This document shows, piece after piece, positions 1-7,489 of a stretch of DNA of 64,000 nucleotides. The notes under the pieces are model-generated. The model worked only from the letters and a program-made list of their open reading frames with translations. It did no database searches and was not told where the DNA came from. Made by a program: the position numbers and the translations under genes. Location of the stretch: NCBI RefSeq assembly GCF_009688945.1, contig NZ_AP021874.1, forward strand, positions 2,852,001 to 2,916,000, in the 5' to 3' direction. The stretch comes from Desulfosarcina alkanivorans. Its GTDB lineage: Bacteria; Desulfobacterota; Desulfobacteria; Desulfobacterales; Desulfosarcinaceae. Positions within the stretch are counted from its first letter, which is position 1; the number at the start of each line of letters is the position of its first letter.

Positions 1-81
1 ATATAAATTGCGGGCGCGCTCCCGGATACTTGCAATCAGGGCGTCGGCATCGGGCTCTGATTTTTCTCTCTGATCATTCAT
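1..81 (-). CDS. Partial N-terminus of an unidentified protein running off the window
   Basis: On the minus strand an ATG at 81 opens a frame (MNDQREKSEPDADALIAS and on) that reads to the window edge without a stop. Only 27 residues are visible. The tail RERARNLY resembles the start of small cysteine-rich C_GCAxxG_C_C proteins common in sulfate reducers, but this is a weak recollection from a few residues. No good ribosome binding site is visible, so the gene itself is uncertain. Confidence 0.35.
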   Translation of the reverse strand, partial: MNDQREKSEPDADALIASIRERARNLY

Positions 82-116
82 GCAAATTTTCACTCATTTA
101 TGAAGTGCGTGTCAGC

Positions 117-243
117 CCGGAAATGGTAGCTTGGGGTTCAGATCAAGGCCGCAGCTTTTTGGAAACCACAGGCGTAGCTGCGCTACGTCGAGGATTTCCA
201 AAAAGCGAGAACGCAGATCTGGACCCCGAGATGCCGTTTCCAG
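117..243. repeat. Long imperfect palindrome E1
   Basis: Two arms of about 50 bases pair with each other (117-168 with 192-243), around a smaller palindrome CGTAGCTGCGCTACG. The arms contain GATCAAGGCCGC on one side and AACGCAGATC on the other, the same layout seen in the repeats at 21466, 28916 and 36796. It lies between the gene leaving the window and the end of the rhodanese gene, where it could fold in RNA and act as a terminator or processing site. Confidence 0.75.
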
Positions 244-247
244 TTGT

Positions 248-784
248 CTATTCGACTTTTTCCAGCGGGTACTTAGCCCCCTTCCAGGCAAAAACGCCAC
301 CCGAATAGCGGTAGACGTTCCTGTAGCCCAGCTTGACTGCCCATGCTGCACCGTTGTGGCTTCGGGTACACTTGACGAAACCGCAGTAAATAACGACGGT
401 CTTGTCTTTATCGCTTCCCAGCATGCGGATGAAATCCTCCCGGGTCTTGCCGTCGGTCTCCTTCGTGTCCCAGGCATTCATGTCCGGGATGGGAAACAGA
501 AACTGAAGGGCACCGGGCACGTGATTCTTTTTGTAACTGGCTTCGTAGGGCATGGTGTCGACGATCACCATATCTTTTCCGCTGTCCATCCATTGCCTGA
601 GCTCTTCGGTGGTCACCAGATCATAGTCGCCGCGCTGTACTTCTCTGACGAGCTTGACCGCCCCGATCTCCTTTTCGACTTCTTTTTCGAATTTGTTGCC
701 GAGCAACGCCATCGCAGGATCGGTCAGGCCAAAAACAAGGACCCCGACCATTGTCAGTTTCAGCACCCATTTTCCCATACGCAT
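248..784 (-). CDS. Periplasmic rhodanese-like sulfurtransferase
   Basis: A 178-residue protein with an N-terminal hydrophobic segment (about residues 4-27, ending in AMA) that looks like a signal peptide, followed by one rhodanese domain. The loop IYCGFVKCTRSHNG carries the expected catalytic cysteine, and VIVDTMPYEASYKKNHVPGA is the family's substrate-entry region. Rhodaneses move sulfane sulfur to thiol or cyanide acceptors. The start is ATG 784, three bases past the stop of the upstream MauE-like gene and preceded by GAGGAG, so the two are probably co-transcribed. The natural sulfur acceptor is unknown. Confidence 0.85.
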   Translation of the reverse strand: MRMGKWVLKLTMVGVLVFGLTDPAMALLGNKFEKEVEKEIGAVKLVREVQRGDYDLVTTEELRQWMDSGKDMVIVDTMPYEASYKKNHVPGALQFLFPIPDMNAWDTKETDGKTREDFIRMLGSDKDKTVVIYCGFVKCTRSHNGAAWAVKLGYRNVYRYSGGVFAWKGAKYPLEKVE

Positions 785-786
785 TC

Positions 787-1317
787 TCAACTCTCCTCAT
801 TTTTTAACGTTGGCATGATGTTTATTTTCGCGAATCGGCCATTGACCAACCGCCTGATCGTCCGGGGCCTGACATCACAATATCGGCGCCATCCATAGAG
901 GAAACCGACGGCCGCCATCATGAGCATATCGCGATAAAGGGCTGCCCTGAGCCCGTGGAATGCCTCGGCTTCGGGATCTTCCGGCCCGAAACAGCCGCAA
1001 TCCACATCCAGCCCCATTAAGATGCCGTACCCCAGAATGGTGATGAACAACACCAGCAGACCGGCAATCACGGTCAGGCTGCCCCGGATGTCGACCATCA
1101 GGCCGGCACCGGCAACGACCTCCATGACCGGCAGGATCATGGCCACGGGCATGATCAGCCCGTCAGGAACCAGCCCGTATGCCTCGATCAACACGGCAAA
1201 CGTTTTCGGAGCCAGGAGTTTGGTCGTACCGGAGTAAATGAAAATGCAGCCGAGAATCCAGCGAAAGAATCGATACATCCAGGCCAGCACAGGCATGCTA
1301 TGAGTGTCGGCATACAT
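787..1317 (-). CDS. MauE/DoxX-like membrane protein
   Basis: A membrane protein of about 176 residues with four predicted transmembrane helices. GCIFIYSGTTKLLAP near the N-terminus and DCGCFGP after the third helix are typical of the MauE/DoxX group, whose members have been linked to disulfide or quinone redox work in the membrane. It lies directly upstream of the rhodanese gene, suggesting a sulfur or thiol redox pair. ATG 1317 is chosen, with TTG 1323 and ATG 1290 as alternatives; none has a strong ribosome binding site. The exact reaction cannot be told from sequence. Confidence 0.75.
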   Translation of the reverse strand: MYADTHSMPVLAWMYRFFRWILGCIFIYSGTTKLLAPKTFAVLIEAYGLVPDGLIMPVAMILPVMEVVAGAGLMVDIRGSLTVIAGLLVLFITILGYGILMGLDVDCGCFGPEDPEAEAFHGLRAALYRDMLMMAAVGFLYGWRRYCDVRPRTIRRLVNGRFAKINIMPTLKNEES

Positions 1318-1883
1318 AATCAAACTATCTGTTTTAGAAACGAATGGGGCAAGCGGTTCGATCTTTGCCGATCCCAGCTAAGAACCGTCTGTCCCATGGC
1401 GTGAATCGGCTCCGGCTCCCCGCCGATGGTACCTGAGAGGCCATCACTGATATCAGCCTGATTGAATAGATTGAGATTATAAATTAATCAAACTGTTATT
1501 CTCTATACGAGAGCAGGATCGCATTGGTATTTTAAATTTGATTTTCCCAGGCGATTGAGGCATGGATAACCGGTATTCTTAACCTCATATCCCAAGGTCT
1601 CATCCATGTTTCGGTTTTTCGGTTTCACATGACAGTGCCCAGGTTTGCTGCCCGGGTTGGTATGCACTGGACAAGACTGAAAGACCGCATTTCTGAGCGA
1701 CATTCTGTAATTTAAGCCGAGTAATATTCAGGGAAGCGCCGTGCCGAGCCCCTTTAATATAAGGTTCGCCTCAAACGCAGGCCTGCTCACGGCGATGTTT
1801 GAAATTGGCGCATGTCCTGATGGCAATGGATTTATGCAGAGCGAGTCTAAACCACTTCCAAATGATGCTTGAGAGGAATAAAC
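1318..1883. other. Intergenic region between divergent genes
   Basis: About 560 bases between the MauE-like gene (minus) and the HdrD-like operon (plus), so it should hold both promoters. It is AT-rich around 1460-1500. A stem ATCGGC/GCCGAT lies near 1407-1432. A 66-codon minus-strand frame at 1503-1703 has no recognisable motif and was not called. An AGAGGAAT motif just before 1884 is the ribosome binding site of the next gene. Confidence 0.5.
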
Positions 1884-3278
1884 ATGAGTGAAGCCAAAGC
1901 GATTAAAATCCAGTCCAACCGCAAGAGCACCTTCATAGATAAAGTGAAGGCAATTCTTCCCGCAGGAGGAAATCTGAATCTATGCCTCACCTGCGGGGCC
2001 TGCGCCTCGGGTTGTCCGGCCACCGGCCTGGAAGGTATGGATCCACGCAAATTCCTACGTTTGGCAGCCCTGGGACTGGACGACGAAATAAACGGCCACC
2101 CCTGGGTCTGGATGTGTTCTTTGTGTCAGCGCTGCGTTTATGTCTGTCCCATGGAAATCAACATACCGACCCTTGTTTATGAGGCACGCACGCTCTGGCC
2201 CCGGGAAAAAAGACCCAAAGGCATTCTGGGATCCTGCGACATGGCCTTGCGCAATGACAGTTGCAGCGCCATGGGGTCGCCCCCGGAGGATTTCATTTTC
2301 GTGGTGGCGGATGTGTGCGAGGAAGTCCAAGGCGATCAGCCGGGATGGGAAAACCTGCAGGCCCCCATGGACAAAGAGGGCTCCCACTTCTTTCTCAGTC
2401 AGAACTCGCGGGAGCCGGTCACCGAACCCGAAGAGATGGTGCCCCTATGGAAAATTCTTCATCTGGTTGGGGCGGACTGGACCTATGGAAGCACCGGCTG
2501 GGGCGGCGAAAATTACTGCATGTTCCTGTCCGACGATAAAAACTGGAAAGCCATCACCGAAAAAACGGTTCGCAAGGCCGAATCCTTAGGGTGCAAGGTC
2601 TACCTGAACACCGAGTGCGGGCATTCGACCTATTCCGTATGGATGGGTGTCCAGCGACACAAAATTGAAACCGGCCTGGAAATCGCCCCGATTGTTCCTT
2701 ATTACGCCCGCTGGATTCGGGAAGGTAAAATCAGGCCCGAAAGCAATTGGAACAAAGACCTGAAAATCAAATTCACCGTTCAGGATCCCTGCCAGCAGGT
2801 GCGCAAAAGCTTCGGCGATCCCCTGGCCGAGGATCTCCGGTTCGTGGTCAAAACCTGTGTGGGAGAGGAGAACTTCGTGGACATGACCCCCAACCGGTCC
2901 AACAACTTCTGCTGCGGAGGCGGTGGCGGCTACCTGCAGTCCGGTTACAATGAAGCCCGGCGGCAGTATGGCAAACTCAAATTCGATCAGATCAAGGCCA
3001 CCGGCGCCACGTATGTGGTGACCCCCTGCCACAACTGCCACGCCCAGATTCATGATCTGGAAGAGCATTATGAAGGCGGCTACAAAACCATTCACCTGTG
3101 GACCCTGATCGCCCTTTCCCTGGGCGTGCTTGCCGACACCGAACGCGTCTATCTGGGGCCGGACCTGGCCGAGGTGTGGCTGCCCGGGGAACCGGGGACA
3201 CCGATCCTTTCGTGGATAAATAGAAGATCCCGGGCAATTGTCGCGTCCGGAAAAATTCAAAACGCTTCGCTTGAATAA
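1884..3278 (+). CDS. HdrD/TmcB-like iron-sulfur oxidoreductase
   Basis: A 464-residue cytoplasmic protein. Residues 34-45 (CLTCGACASGCP) and 78-89 (CSLCQRCVYVCP) are two ferredoxin-type 4Fe-4S motifs. The C-terminal half has a CCG domain: DPCQQ, then FCCGGGGGY, then PCHNCH, the cysteine set that in HdrB/HdrD binds a noncubane cluster. An earlier cysteine (TECGHSTYS) may be what is left of a first CCG repeat. Such proteins pass electrons to or from thiols or membrane partners in sulfate reducers. ATG 1884 is preferred over TTG 1869 because AGAGGAAT sits just before it. It starts an operon with two MvhD-like genes, which in related complexes connect Hdr to a hydrogenase or another electron donor. 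The true partner is unknown. Confidence 0.85.
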   Translation: MSEAKAIKIQSNRKSTFIDKVKAILPAGGNLNLCLTCGACASGCPATGLEGMDPRKFLRLAALGLDDEINGHPWVWMCSLCQRCVYVCPMEINIPTLVYEARTLWPREKRPKGILGSCDMALRNDSCSAMGSPPEDFIFVVADVCEEVQGDQPGWENLQAPMDKEGSHFFLSQNSREPVTEPEEMVPLWKILHLVGADWTYGSTGWGGENYCMFLSDDKNWKAITEKTVRKAESLGCKVYLNTECGHSTYSVWMGVQRHKIETGLEIAPIVPYYARWIREGKIRPESNWNKDLKIKFTVQDPCQQVRKSFGDPLAEDLRFVVKTCVGEENFVDMTPNRSNNFCCGGGGGYLQSGYNEARRQYGKLKFDQIKATGATYVVTPCHNCHAQIHDLEEHYEGGYKTIHLWTLIALSLGVLADTERVYLGPDLAEVWLPGEPGTPILSWINRRSRAIVASGKIQNASLE

Positions 3279-3288
3279 GGAGGACACC

Positions 3289-3720
3289 ATGGCCCCTGAA
3301 CGCTTCGAGCCCCGGATCGTCGCTTTCTGCTGCAAATACTGCGCGTATGCCGCAGCCGACCTGGCCGGCTCCATGCGCCTGAACTATCCGCCGAACATGA
3401 AAATCATTCAGCTGCCCTGCAGCGGCCGGGTGGACATGCTGCACCTGCTCAGGGCCATCGAGGAAGGCGCCGACGGCGTCTGTGTCGCCGGATGCCTGGA
3501 AGGCGAATGCCACTTTGTGGAAGGCAACCTCAAGACCCGGAAGAAGGTCGAGGCCGTTAAAAAAGCCCTGGTGTCGGCCGGCATCGAACCGGAGCGGGTC
3601 GAGATGTTCAACCTGTCATCCGCCATGGGTGCCCGGTTCGCCGAAATCGCCACGCAGATGACCGAACAGATCCGGGCGTTGGGGCCAACCCCGGTAGTCG
3701 AAGCCTTGACTGCCATCTGA
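3289..3720 (+). CDS. MvhD/FlpD-like electron-transfer protein, first copy
   Basis: A 143-residue protein of the methyl-viologen-reducing hydrogenase delta subunit family. The opening RIVAFCCKYCAYAAADLAG, the central LPCSGRVDMLHLL and the later GCLEGECHF are the conserved cysteine segments that hold a 2Fe-2S cluster. In Hdr-Mvh and Hdr-Flp complexes this subunit delivers electrons to the Hdr module, which fits its place 10 bases after the HdrD-like gene. ATG 3289 follows AAGGAGG; the frame is open further upstream but overlaps the previous gene. Confidence 0.88.
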   Translation: MAPERFEPRIVAFCCKYCAYAAADLAGSMRLNYPPNMKIIQLPCSGRVDMLHLLRAIEEGADGVCVAGCLEGECHFVEGNLKTRKKVEAVKKALVSAGIEPERVEMFNLSSAMGARFAEIATQMTEQIRALGPTPVVEALTAI

Positions 3721-3743
3721 GTCCATTCGCCGGAGGAGTAAAA

Positions 3744-4193
3744 ATGTCCGCCTGGGAGCCTGTAATCGTCGCTTTCTTCTGCAACTGGTGCACCTACGCC
3801 GCCGCCGATCTGGCCGGCGTCGGCCGGATGCAGTATCCGGCCAACATCCGTGTCATCCGCCTGCCATGCAGTGGGCGCATGAGCCCGAAATTCATCCTGG
3901 CGGCCCTCATGCAGGGTGCCGACGGGGTCTGGGTGTCGGGCTGTCACCCGGGCGACTGCCACTATATCTCTGGCAATTATTACGCCCGCAGAAAATTCGC
4001 CTTGTTGACCCGCCTGCTCACTTTCATGGGCGTCGAACCGGACCGGGTCCGGTTCTCGTGGATCTCGTCGGCCGAATCCACCAAATTCATCCGGGTGGTC
4101 AACGAGGTGACTGAACATATCCGCATGCTCGGACCGTCCGACCGTTTTGTCAAACACCCCGCGTCCCACCCCCTTGAGGAGGCTGCATCATGA
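3744..4193 (+). CDS. MvhD/FlpD-like electron-transfer protein, second copy
   Basis: A 149-residue paralogue of the preceding gene with the same three cysteine segments (FFCNWCTYAAADLAG, LPCSGRMSP, GCHPGDCHY). GGAGGAG stands before the ATG. Two adjacent MvhD genes in one operon suggest either a heterodimer or two alternative electron inputs to the HdrD-like protein. Its stop overlaps the start of the next gene (ATGA at 4190-4193), which suggests translational coupling. Confidence 0.88.
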   Translation: MSAWEPVIVAFFCNWCTYAAADLAGVGRMQYPANIRVIRLPCSGRMSPKFILAALMQGADGVWVSGCHPGDCHYISGNYYARRKFALLTRLLTFMGVEPDRVRFSWISSAESTKFIRVVNEVTEHIRMLGPSDRFVKHPASHPLEEAAS

Positions 4194-4690
4194 TTGAACG
4201 GATACACCTGGATCCAAAACTGGAAAAATGCCTGGCAACGCTGAGGAAAGGAAGTCGCCGAACCTGCCTGGCCGCCAATCGGGTGGCGGCCATTATCATG
4301 GAAGTCAAACGCGGAAAACTGCCGCCGGAAGAAATGTGTACCTTTACCCGCAATGGTGAGGCACGCATCAAGGGATGCCGTAAATACAATCTGGGCGCCG
4401 GGTACCGTCTTGTCTCCCTGAAGCAGGGCGATGACCTGTATTTGCTGTTTGTCGGCACCCACGATGAATGCGACCGCTGGATCGAAAACAACCGGGAGCA
4501 CCTGCCGCTGCAAAGGATTGCCGGGCGCTGCAGCACGGTAAAACGAACGGCCCGCAAAAAAAGCGATTCGGAAACGTCACCCCTGATGCCGGAGATGGAA
4601 CCGGATGAAGACTGGATCCCCCCGCTGAGTGACCGCGACCTGCGACGGGTCTTCAGTGGGTTGGTGGGGGACAAACAGGTTGAATCCTGA
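4190..4690 (+). CDS. RelE/HigB-fold-like protein in the redox operon
   Basis: A 166-residue protein. The central part, around GEARIKGCRKYNLG and GYRLVSLKQGDDLYLLFVGT followed by HDECDRWIENN, resembles the RelE/HigB toxin fold. No antitoxin-like gene lies next to it, and it overlaps the second MvhD gene by four bases. The acidic C-terminal 50 residues are extra to the toxin fold. It may have been taken on as a regulatory or RNA-binding subunit, or it may be a solitary toxin. The fold assignment comes from motif memory only. Confidence 0.6.
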   Translation: MIERIHLDPKLEKCLATLRKGSRRTCLAANRVAAIIMEVKRGKLPPEEMCTFTRNGEARIKGCRKYNLGAGYRLVSLKQGDDLYLLFVGTHDECDRWIENNREHLPLQRIAGRCSTVKRTARKKSDSETSPLMPEMEPDEDWIPPLSDRDLRRVFSGLVGDKQVES

Positions 4691-4745
4691 GAATCACAGG
4701 ATCTTGAAATACGGGGATTAACCGGCTTTACGAAAGGATAAGACC

Positions 4746-5057
4746 ATGCTGACCGTCACCGGATCCGCCGCCCAGGCGGTGGCCGAATACTTCAAAACCA
4801 TGGAGGTCAAACCCGTGAGAATTTTTCTCTCCCAGGGATGCGGCGGCCGGCAACTGGCCATGGCCCTCGACGAGGCTAAGCCTTCGGATGCGGTCGTGGA
4901 AACGGGCGGGTTCCAGTTTATCATGGATCGGACGCTGCTTGATCAGGCGCAATCGGTGCAGATCGACTACGCCGACATGGGGTTCAGGATCTCGTCCAGC
5001 CTTGAACTTGCCGGCGGATGCCGGGGCTGCGATACCACCGGTTGCTGCTGCTCTTGA
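4746..5057 (+). CDS. HesB/IscA-like iron-sulfur protein with cysteine-rich tail
   Basis: A 103-residue A-type carrier-like protein. The family has one central cysteine and a C-terminal CxC; here SQGCGGRQLAMAL supplies the first and the end reads GGCRGCDTTGCCCS, with more cysteines than usual. It could deliver or store Fe-S clusters for the HdrD and MvhD proteins encoded just upstream. The gene follows the RelE-fold gene by 55 bases and has a modest AAAGGATAAG before its ATG. Confidence 0.75.
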   Translation: MLTVTGSAAQAVAEYFKTMEVKPVRIFLSQGCGGRQLAMALDEAKPSDAVVETGGFQFIMDRTLLDQAQSVQIDYADMGFRISSSLELAGGCRGCDTTGCCCS

Positions 5058-5087
5058 GGCGGTTTTCAGTCGCAAGTAAATATCCGG

Positions 5088-5349
5088 GCCCGGAGGACCA
5101 GGTTTTGTTTTTCCCTTGAAAAGGGCGGTCGCCGCTTGATTGATTATCACTCAAGCAACAAGTAGTCAGAATTCAGGAGTCAGAAGCCAGAAGCGAAAGG
5201 ACGTCGCTACGCGCCTGCGGTTATATATACGAAGGAATGAGCCAATGGCGAAACCTTCTTCTGGATGCTGAATTCTGACTCCTGGATTCTTTTGTAATGC
5301 CTGCAGGCATAACCCGCTGCCCTGGACCTGGCCCGGAGGACCCGGTTTT
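5088..5349. repeat. Inverted repeat flanked by 19-bp direct repeats
   Basis: CCCGGAGGACCAGGTTTT at 5089-5106 recurs with one change at 5332-5349. Between them lies an inverted pair based on GAATTCAGGAGTCAGAA (about 5169-5200 and 5255-5291). The gap from 5058 to 5427 holds no gene. The structure could be a small non-autonomous mobile element or a transcript-end structure. Confidence 0.55.
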
Positions 5350-5360
5350 CTGGACCGAAT

Positions 5361-5388
5361 AAAAAAAGCCCCGACCTGTCCGGATCGG
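5361..5388 (-). terminator. Intrinsic terminator of the chemoreceptor gene
   Basis: On the minus strand CCGATCCGGACAGGTCGG forms a short stem with one wobble pair and is followed by GGCTTTTTTT. It sits 40 bases past the chemoreceptor stop codon, in the right direction to end that transcript. Confidence 0.7.
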
Positions 5389-5427
5389 AGACTTCTTTTC
5401 ATTCTGAGAGCTATGGCCCGACGAAGA

Positions 5428-7116
5428 TCACACCTTGAAACTGGCGACCACGGAATTGAGCGTCTGGGCAATCCGGCGCAAATCTTCCGCACTGACCTGG
5501 ACCTGTCCGCTGCTGCCGGCCATTTCCCCGGCGGACTGGTTGACGGTGCCGATATCCCGGGAGATCTGCGCCGCCACGCTTGAACTCTGGTTGACGTTTT
5601 CGTTGACCTCTTGGACACCGCTGGAAACCTGGGCAATATTGTTGGCAATTTCCTGTGTGGCAGCGGACTGCTCTTCCACGGCCGATGCAATGGTGGCCAC
5701 AATGTCGTTGATCGTCTTGATCACCTTGGAAATCTCATCGATACCGGACACCGCGCCATCCGTGCTTTCCTGGATGTTGGCGATCTTGCCTTTTATGTCC
5801 AGCGTGGCGTCGGAGGTCTGCTTGGCCAGTTCCTTGATCTCGTTGGCCACCACGGCAAACCCTTTCCCGGCGTCGCCTGCCCGCGCCGCTTCGATGGTGG
5901 CGTTCAATGCCAGCAGGTTCACCTGTTCGGAAATTTCCGTTATGGTTTCAACCACCTTGCCGACACCTGTGGCGGCATTGCCTAAAGCGTCCATCTGTTC
6001 CGAAGCGCCCGTGGCAGTGTCGACGGCCCGGTCGGAAATGCTCCTGGCTTTTCCCGCATTCTGAGCGATTTCGTTGATCGTGGAGCTCATTTCCTCAGCC
6101 GAAGCGGCCACGACGCCGACATTGGTGCTCGACTGCTCCATGGCGGCGGCAACATTGTTGATGTTCGAACTCATCTCTTCCACGGCTGAATAGACGGTAT
6201 CGGATCTTCCGGACATGTCTTCGGCGCTGGCGGACATGCCCGTGGACAGCTCGGCAAGGGTGTTGGATGCGGTGCCGAGGGATGTGGCATTTTGCGCCAT
6301 TTCCTTCATGAGCCCCTGCAGTTTCTCCATGAAGGTATTGAACCAGGCGGCCAGTTCCCCCAGTTCATCCCTGTCGCCCTCTTCCAGGCGTTTGGTCAGG
6401 TCCCCCTCACCCTGGGCGATATCCTTGAGGCCATCGACCATGGCATTGACCGGCCGGGTAATCATTCGGGAAATAAACCAGGCCAGCGAGACACCGACCG
6501 AAACGCCGAACAGGATGGCCACCAGCAATATCGTCTTGGCAGACTTATAGGTAGCCGTGGCACTCTCACTGGCGCGTTGGGCCAGATCGAGATTGATTTC
6601 CGTCAGCTTGTCCAGCTGATCGCGCATCTGTTCAAAATGTTTCTTGGCGCTCCCCAATGTCAACGCCGTGGCCTGTCCGGAGGCCTCGTCAGTGGCCTTT
6701 TGGGCAAGTTCGACCACCTGGCGGGAGTCGATTTGCCATGCTTTCCTGGCCGTTTCGTATACTTCGAAAAGTTCTTTTTCCCTGGCCGTTGTTGCCAGCG
6801 CCTTGTATTTATTCCAACGCGTATCGGATTGACTGAGGCTGGTTTCGTACTCTTTAACGAACTGTTCGAACATGGTGGAGTTGGGATCGGTAAAGATCAT
6901 GGATCGTTCGGCGACCAACAGCTGCTGAAGATCGCGATCGGCTTCGATCAGAAAATCGATGCTGGGCATCTGAACGGAAAAGATCGTTTCCAGCTCCCGT
7001 TGAACGCCGCCCAGGCTGCTGAAGCCGGCATATCCGACAACCCCCATAAAAAGAACCATGATGCCGAAACCGGCCATCAGTTTAACCCGAATCTTCATAT
7101 TTCTGACAAAACCCAT
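5428..7116 (-). CDS. Methyl-accepting chemotaxis protein with four-helix-bundle sensor
   Basis: A 562-residue inner-membrane receptor. A transmembrane helix at about 10-32 is followed by a helical periplasmic sensor of the 4HB_MCP type (about 35-190), a second helix (about 193-215), a HAMP linker containing [19 protein letters not shown], and a long cytoplasmic coiled coil. The signalling tip [20 protein letters not shown] is intact, so it should bind CheA and CheW. No receptor methylation enzymes or other chemotaxis genes lie nearby. No ligand can be inferred. The ATG at 7116 has AGAAGGAGAA just upstream. Confidence 0.92.
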   Translation of the reverse strand: MGFVRNMKIRVKLMAGFGIMVLFMGVVGYAGFSSLGGVQRELETIFSVQMPSIDFLIEADRDLQQLLVAERSMIFTDPNSTMFEQFVKEYETSLSQSDTRWNKYKALATTAREKELFEVYETARKAWQIDSRQVVELAQKATDEASGQATALTLGSAKKHFEQMRDQLDKLTEINLDLAQRASESATATYKSAKTILLVAILFGVSVGVSLAWFISRMITRPVNAMVDGLKDIAQGEGDLTKRLEEGDRDELGELAAWFNTFMEKLQGLMKEMAQNATSLGTASNTLAELSTGMSASAEDMSGRSDTVYSAVEEMSSNINNVAAAMEQSSTNVGVVAASAEEMSSTINEIAQNAGKARSISDRAVDTATGASEQMDALGNAATGVGKVVETITEISEQVNLLALNATIEAARAGDAGKGFAVVANEIKELAKQTSDATLDIKGKIANIQESTDGAVSGIDEISKVIKTINDIVATIASAVEEQSAATQEIANNIAQVSSGVQEVNENVNQSSSVAAQISRDIGTVNQSAGEMAGSSGQVQVSAEDLRRIAQTLNSVVASFKV

Positions 7117-7307
7117 CGGCTTCTCCTTCTATTAATGATTGGCAGAAGACGCTTCTGATAATACCTCGGTCCCGTTGGAAAATAGTTTAGGGAAATATTA
7201 AATCACGACTTTCAGCAGCGATGGTTATCCTGGTTTCCGCCACCATGGGTTCTGGAACAATGCCGAATCCCATTGCCCATAAAGGCAACATTTTCCTGTC
7301 GATCATC

Positions 7308-7336
7308 TTGACAAACGAACTGGACCCACCTATAGA
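7308..7336 (+). promoter_or_regulatory. Sigma-70-type promoter
   Basis: TTGACA at 7308-7313, a 17-base spacer and TATAGA at 7331-7336 give an almost ideal sigma-70 promoter. It points towards the repeat-protein/TonB cluster, leaving a leader of about 145 bases before the first start codon. The rest of 7117-7489 shows no gene. Confidence 0.65.
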
Positions 7337-7431
7337 TAATGGACCCGCCCACACCCCGGGTCCACACCGGCATTATGAAAATGCCTTTTCCTCATTGATT
7401 CACCACCAAGCTGACTGAACGATTAAACCAG

Positions 7432-7477
7432 GCCAGGAAGGCTCACGGACAGGAGTCCGTTTTCTTCCCGGCTTTTT
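7432..7477 (+). terminator. Terminator-like hairpin just before the repeat-protein gene (attenuator candidate)
   Basis: An outer stem GCC-A-GGAAG pairs with CTTCC-C-GGC and encloses an inner stem ACGGAC/GTCCGT; the whole is followed by five T. This is the form of an intrinsic terminator, yet it ends only 12 bases before the ATG at 7490. Transcripts from the promoter at 7308 would have to read through it, so it may act as an attenuator or block the ribosome binding site. Confidence 0.6.
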
Positions 7478-7489
7478 AATTTATGGATC

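Noticed and set aside
1380-1450. Minus-strand strings CTCTCAGGTACC and GGACAGACGG resembling the 3' part of a glycine riboswitch.
   Set aside because: About 40 bases separate the two strings where the aptamer allows only a few, and the conserved CCGAAGG block is missing upstream. The neighbouring gene is also not a glycine-related one.
1503-1703. 66-codon minus-strand frame in the first large gap.
   Set aside because: No ribosome binding site or family similarity; composition looks non-coding.
2586-3374. 262-codon minus-strand open frame opposite the HdrD-like gene.
   Set aside because: The plus-strand gene has clear iron-sulfur motifs; the opposite frame has none.
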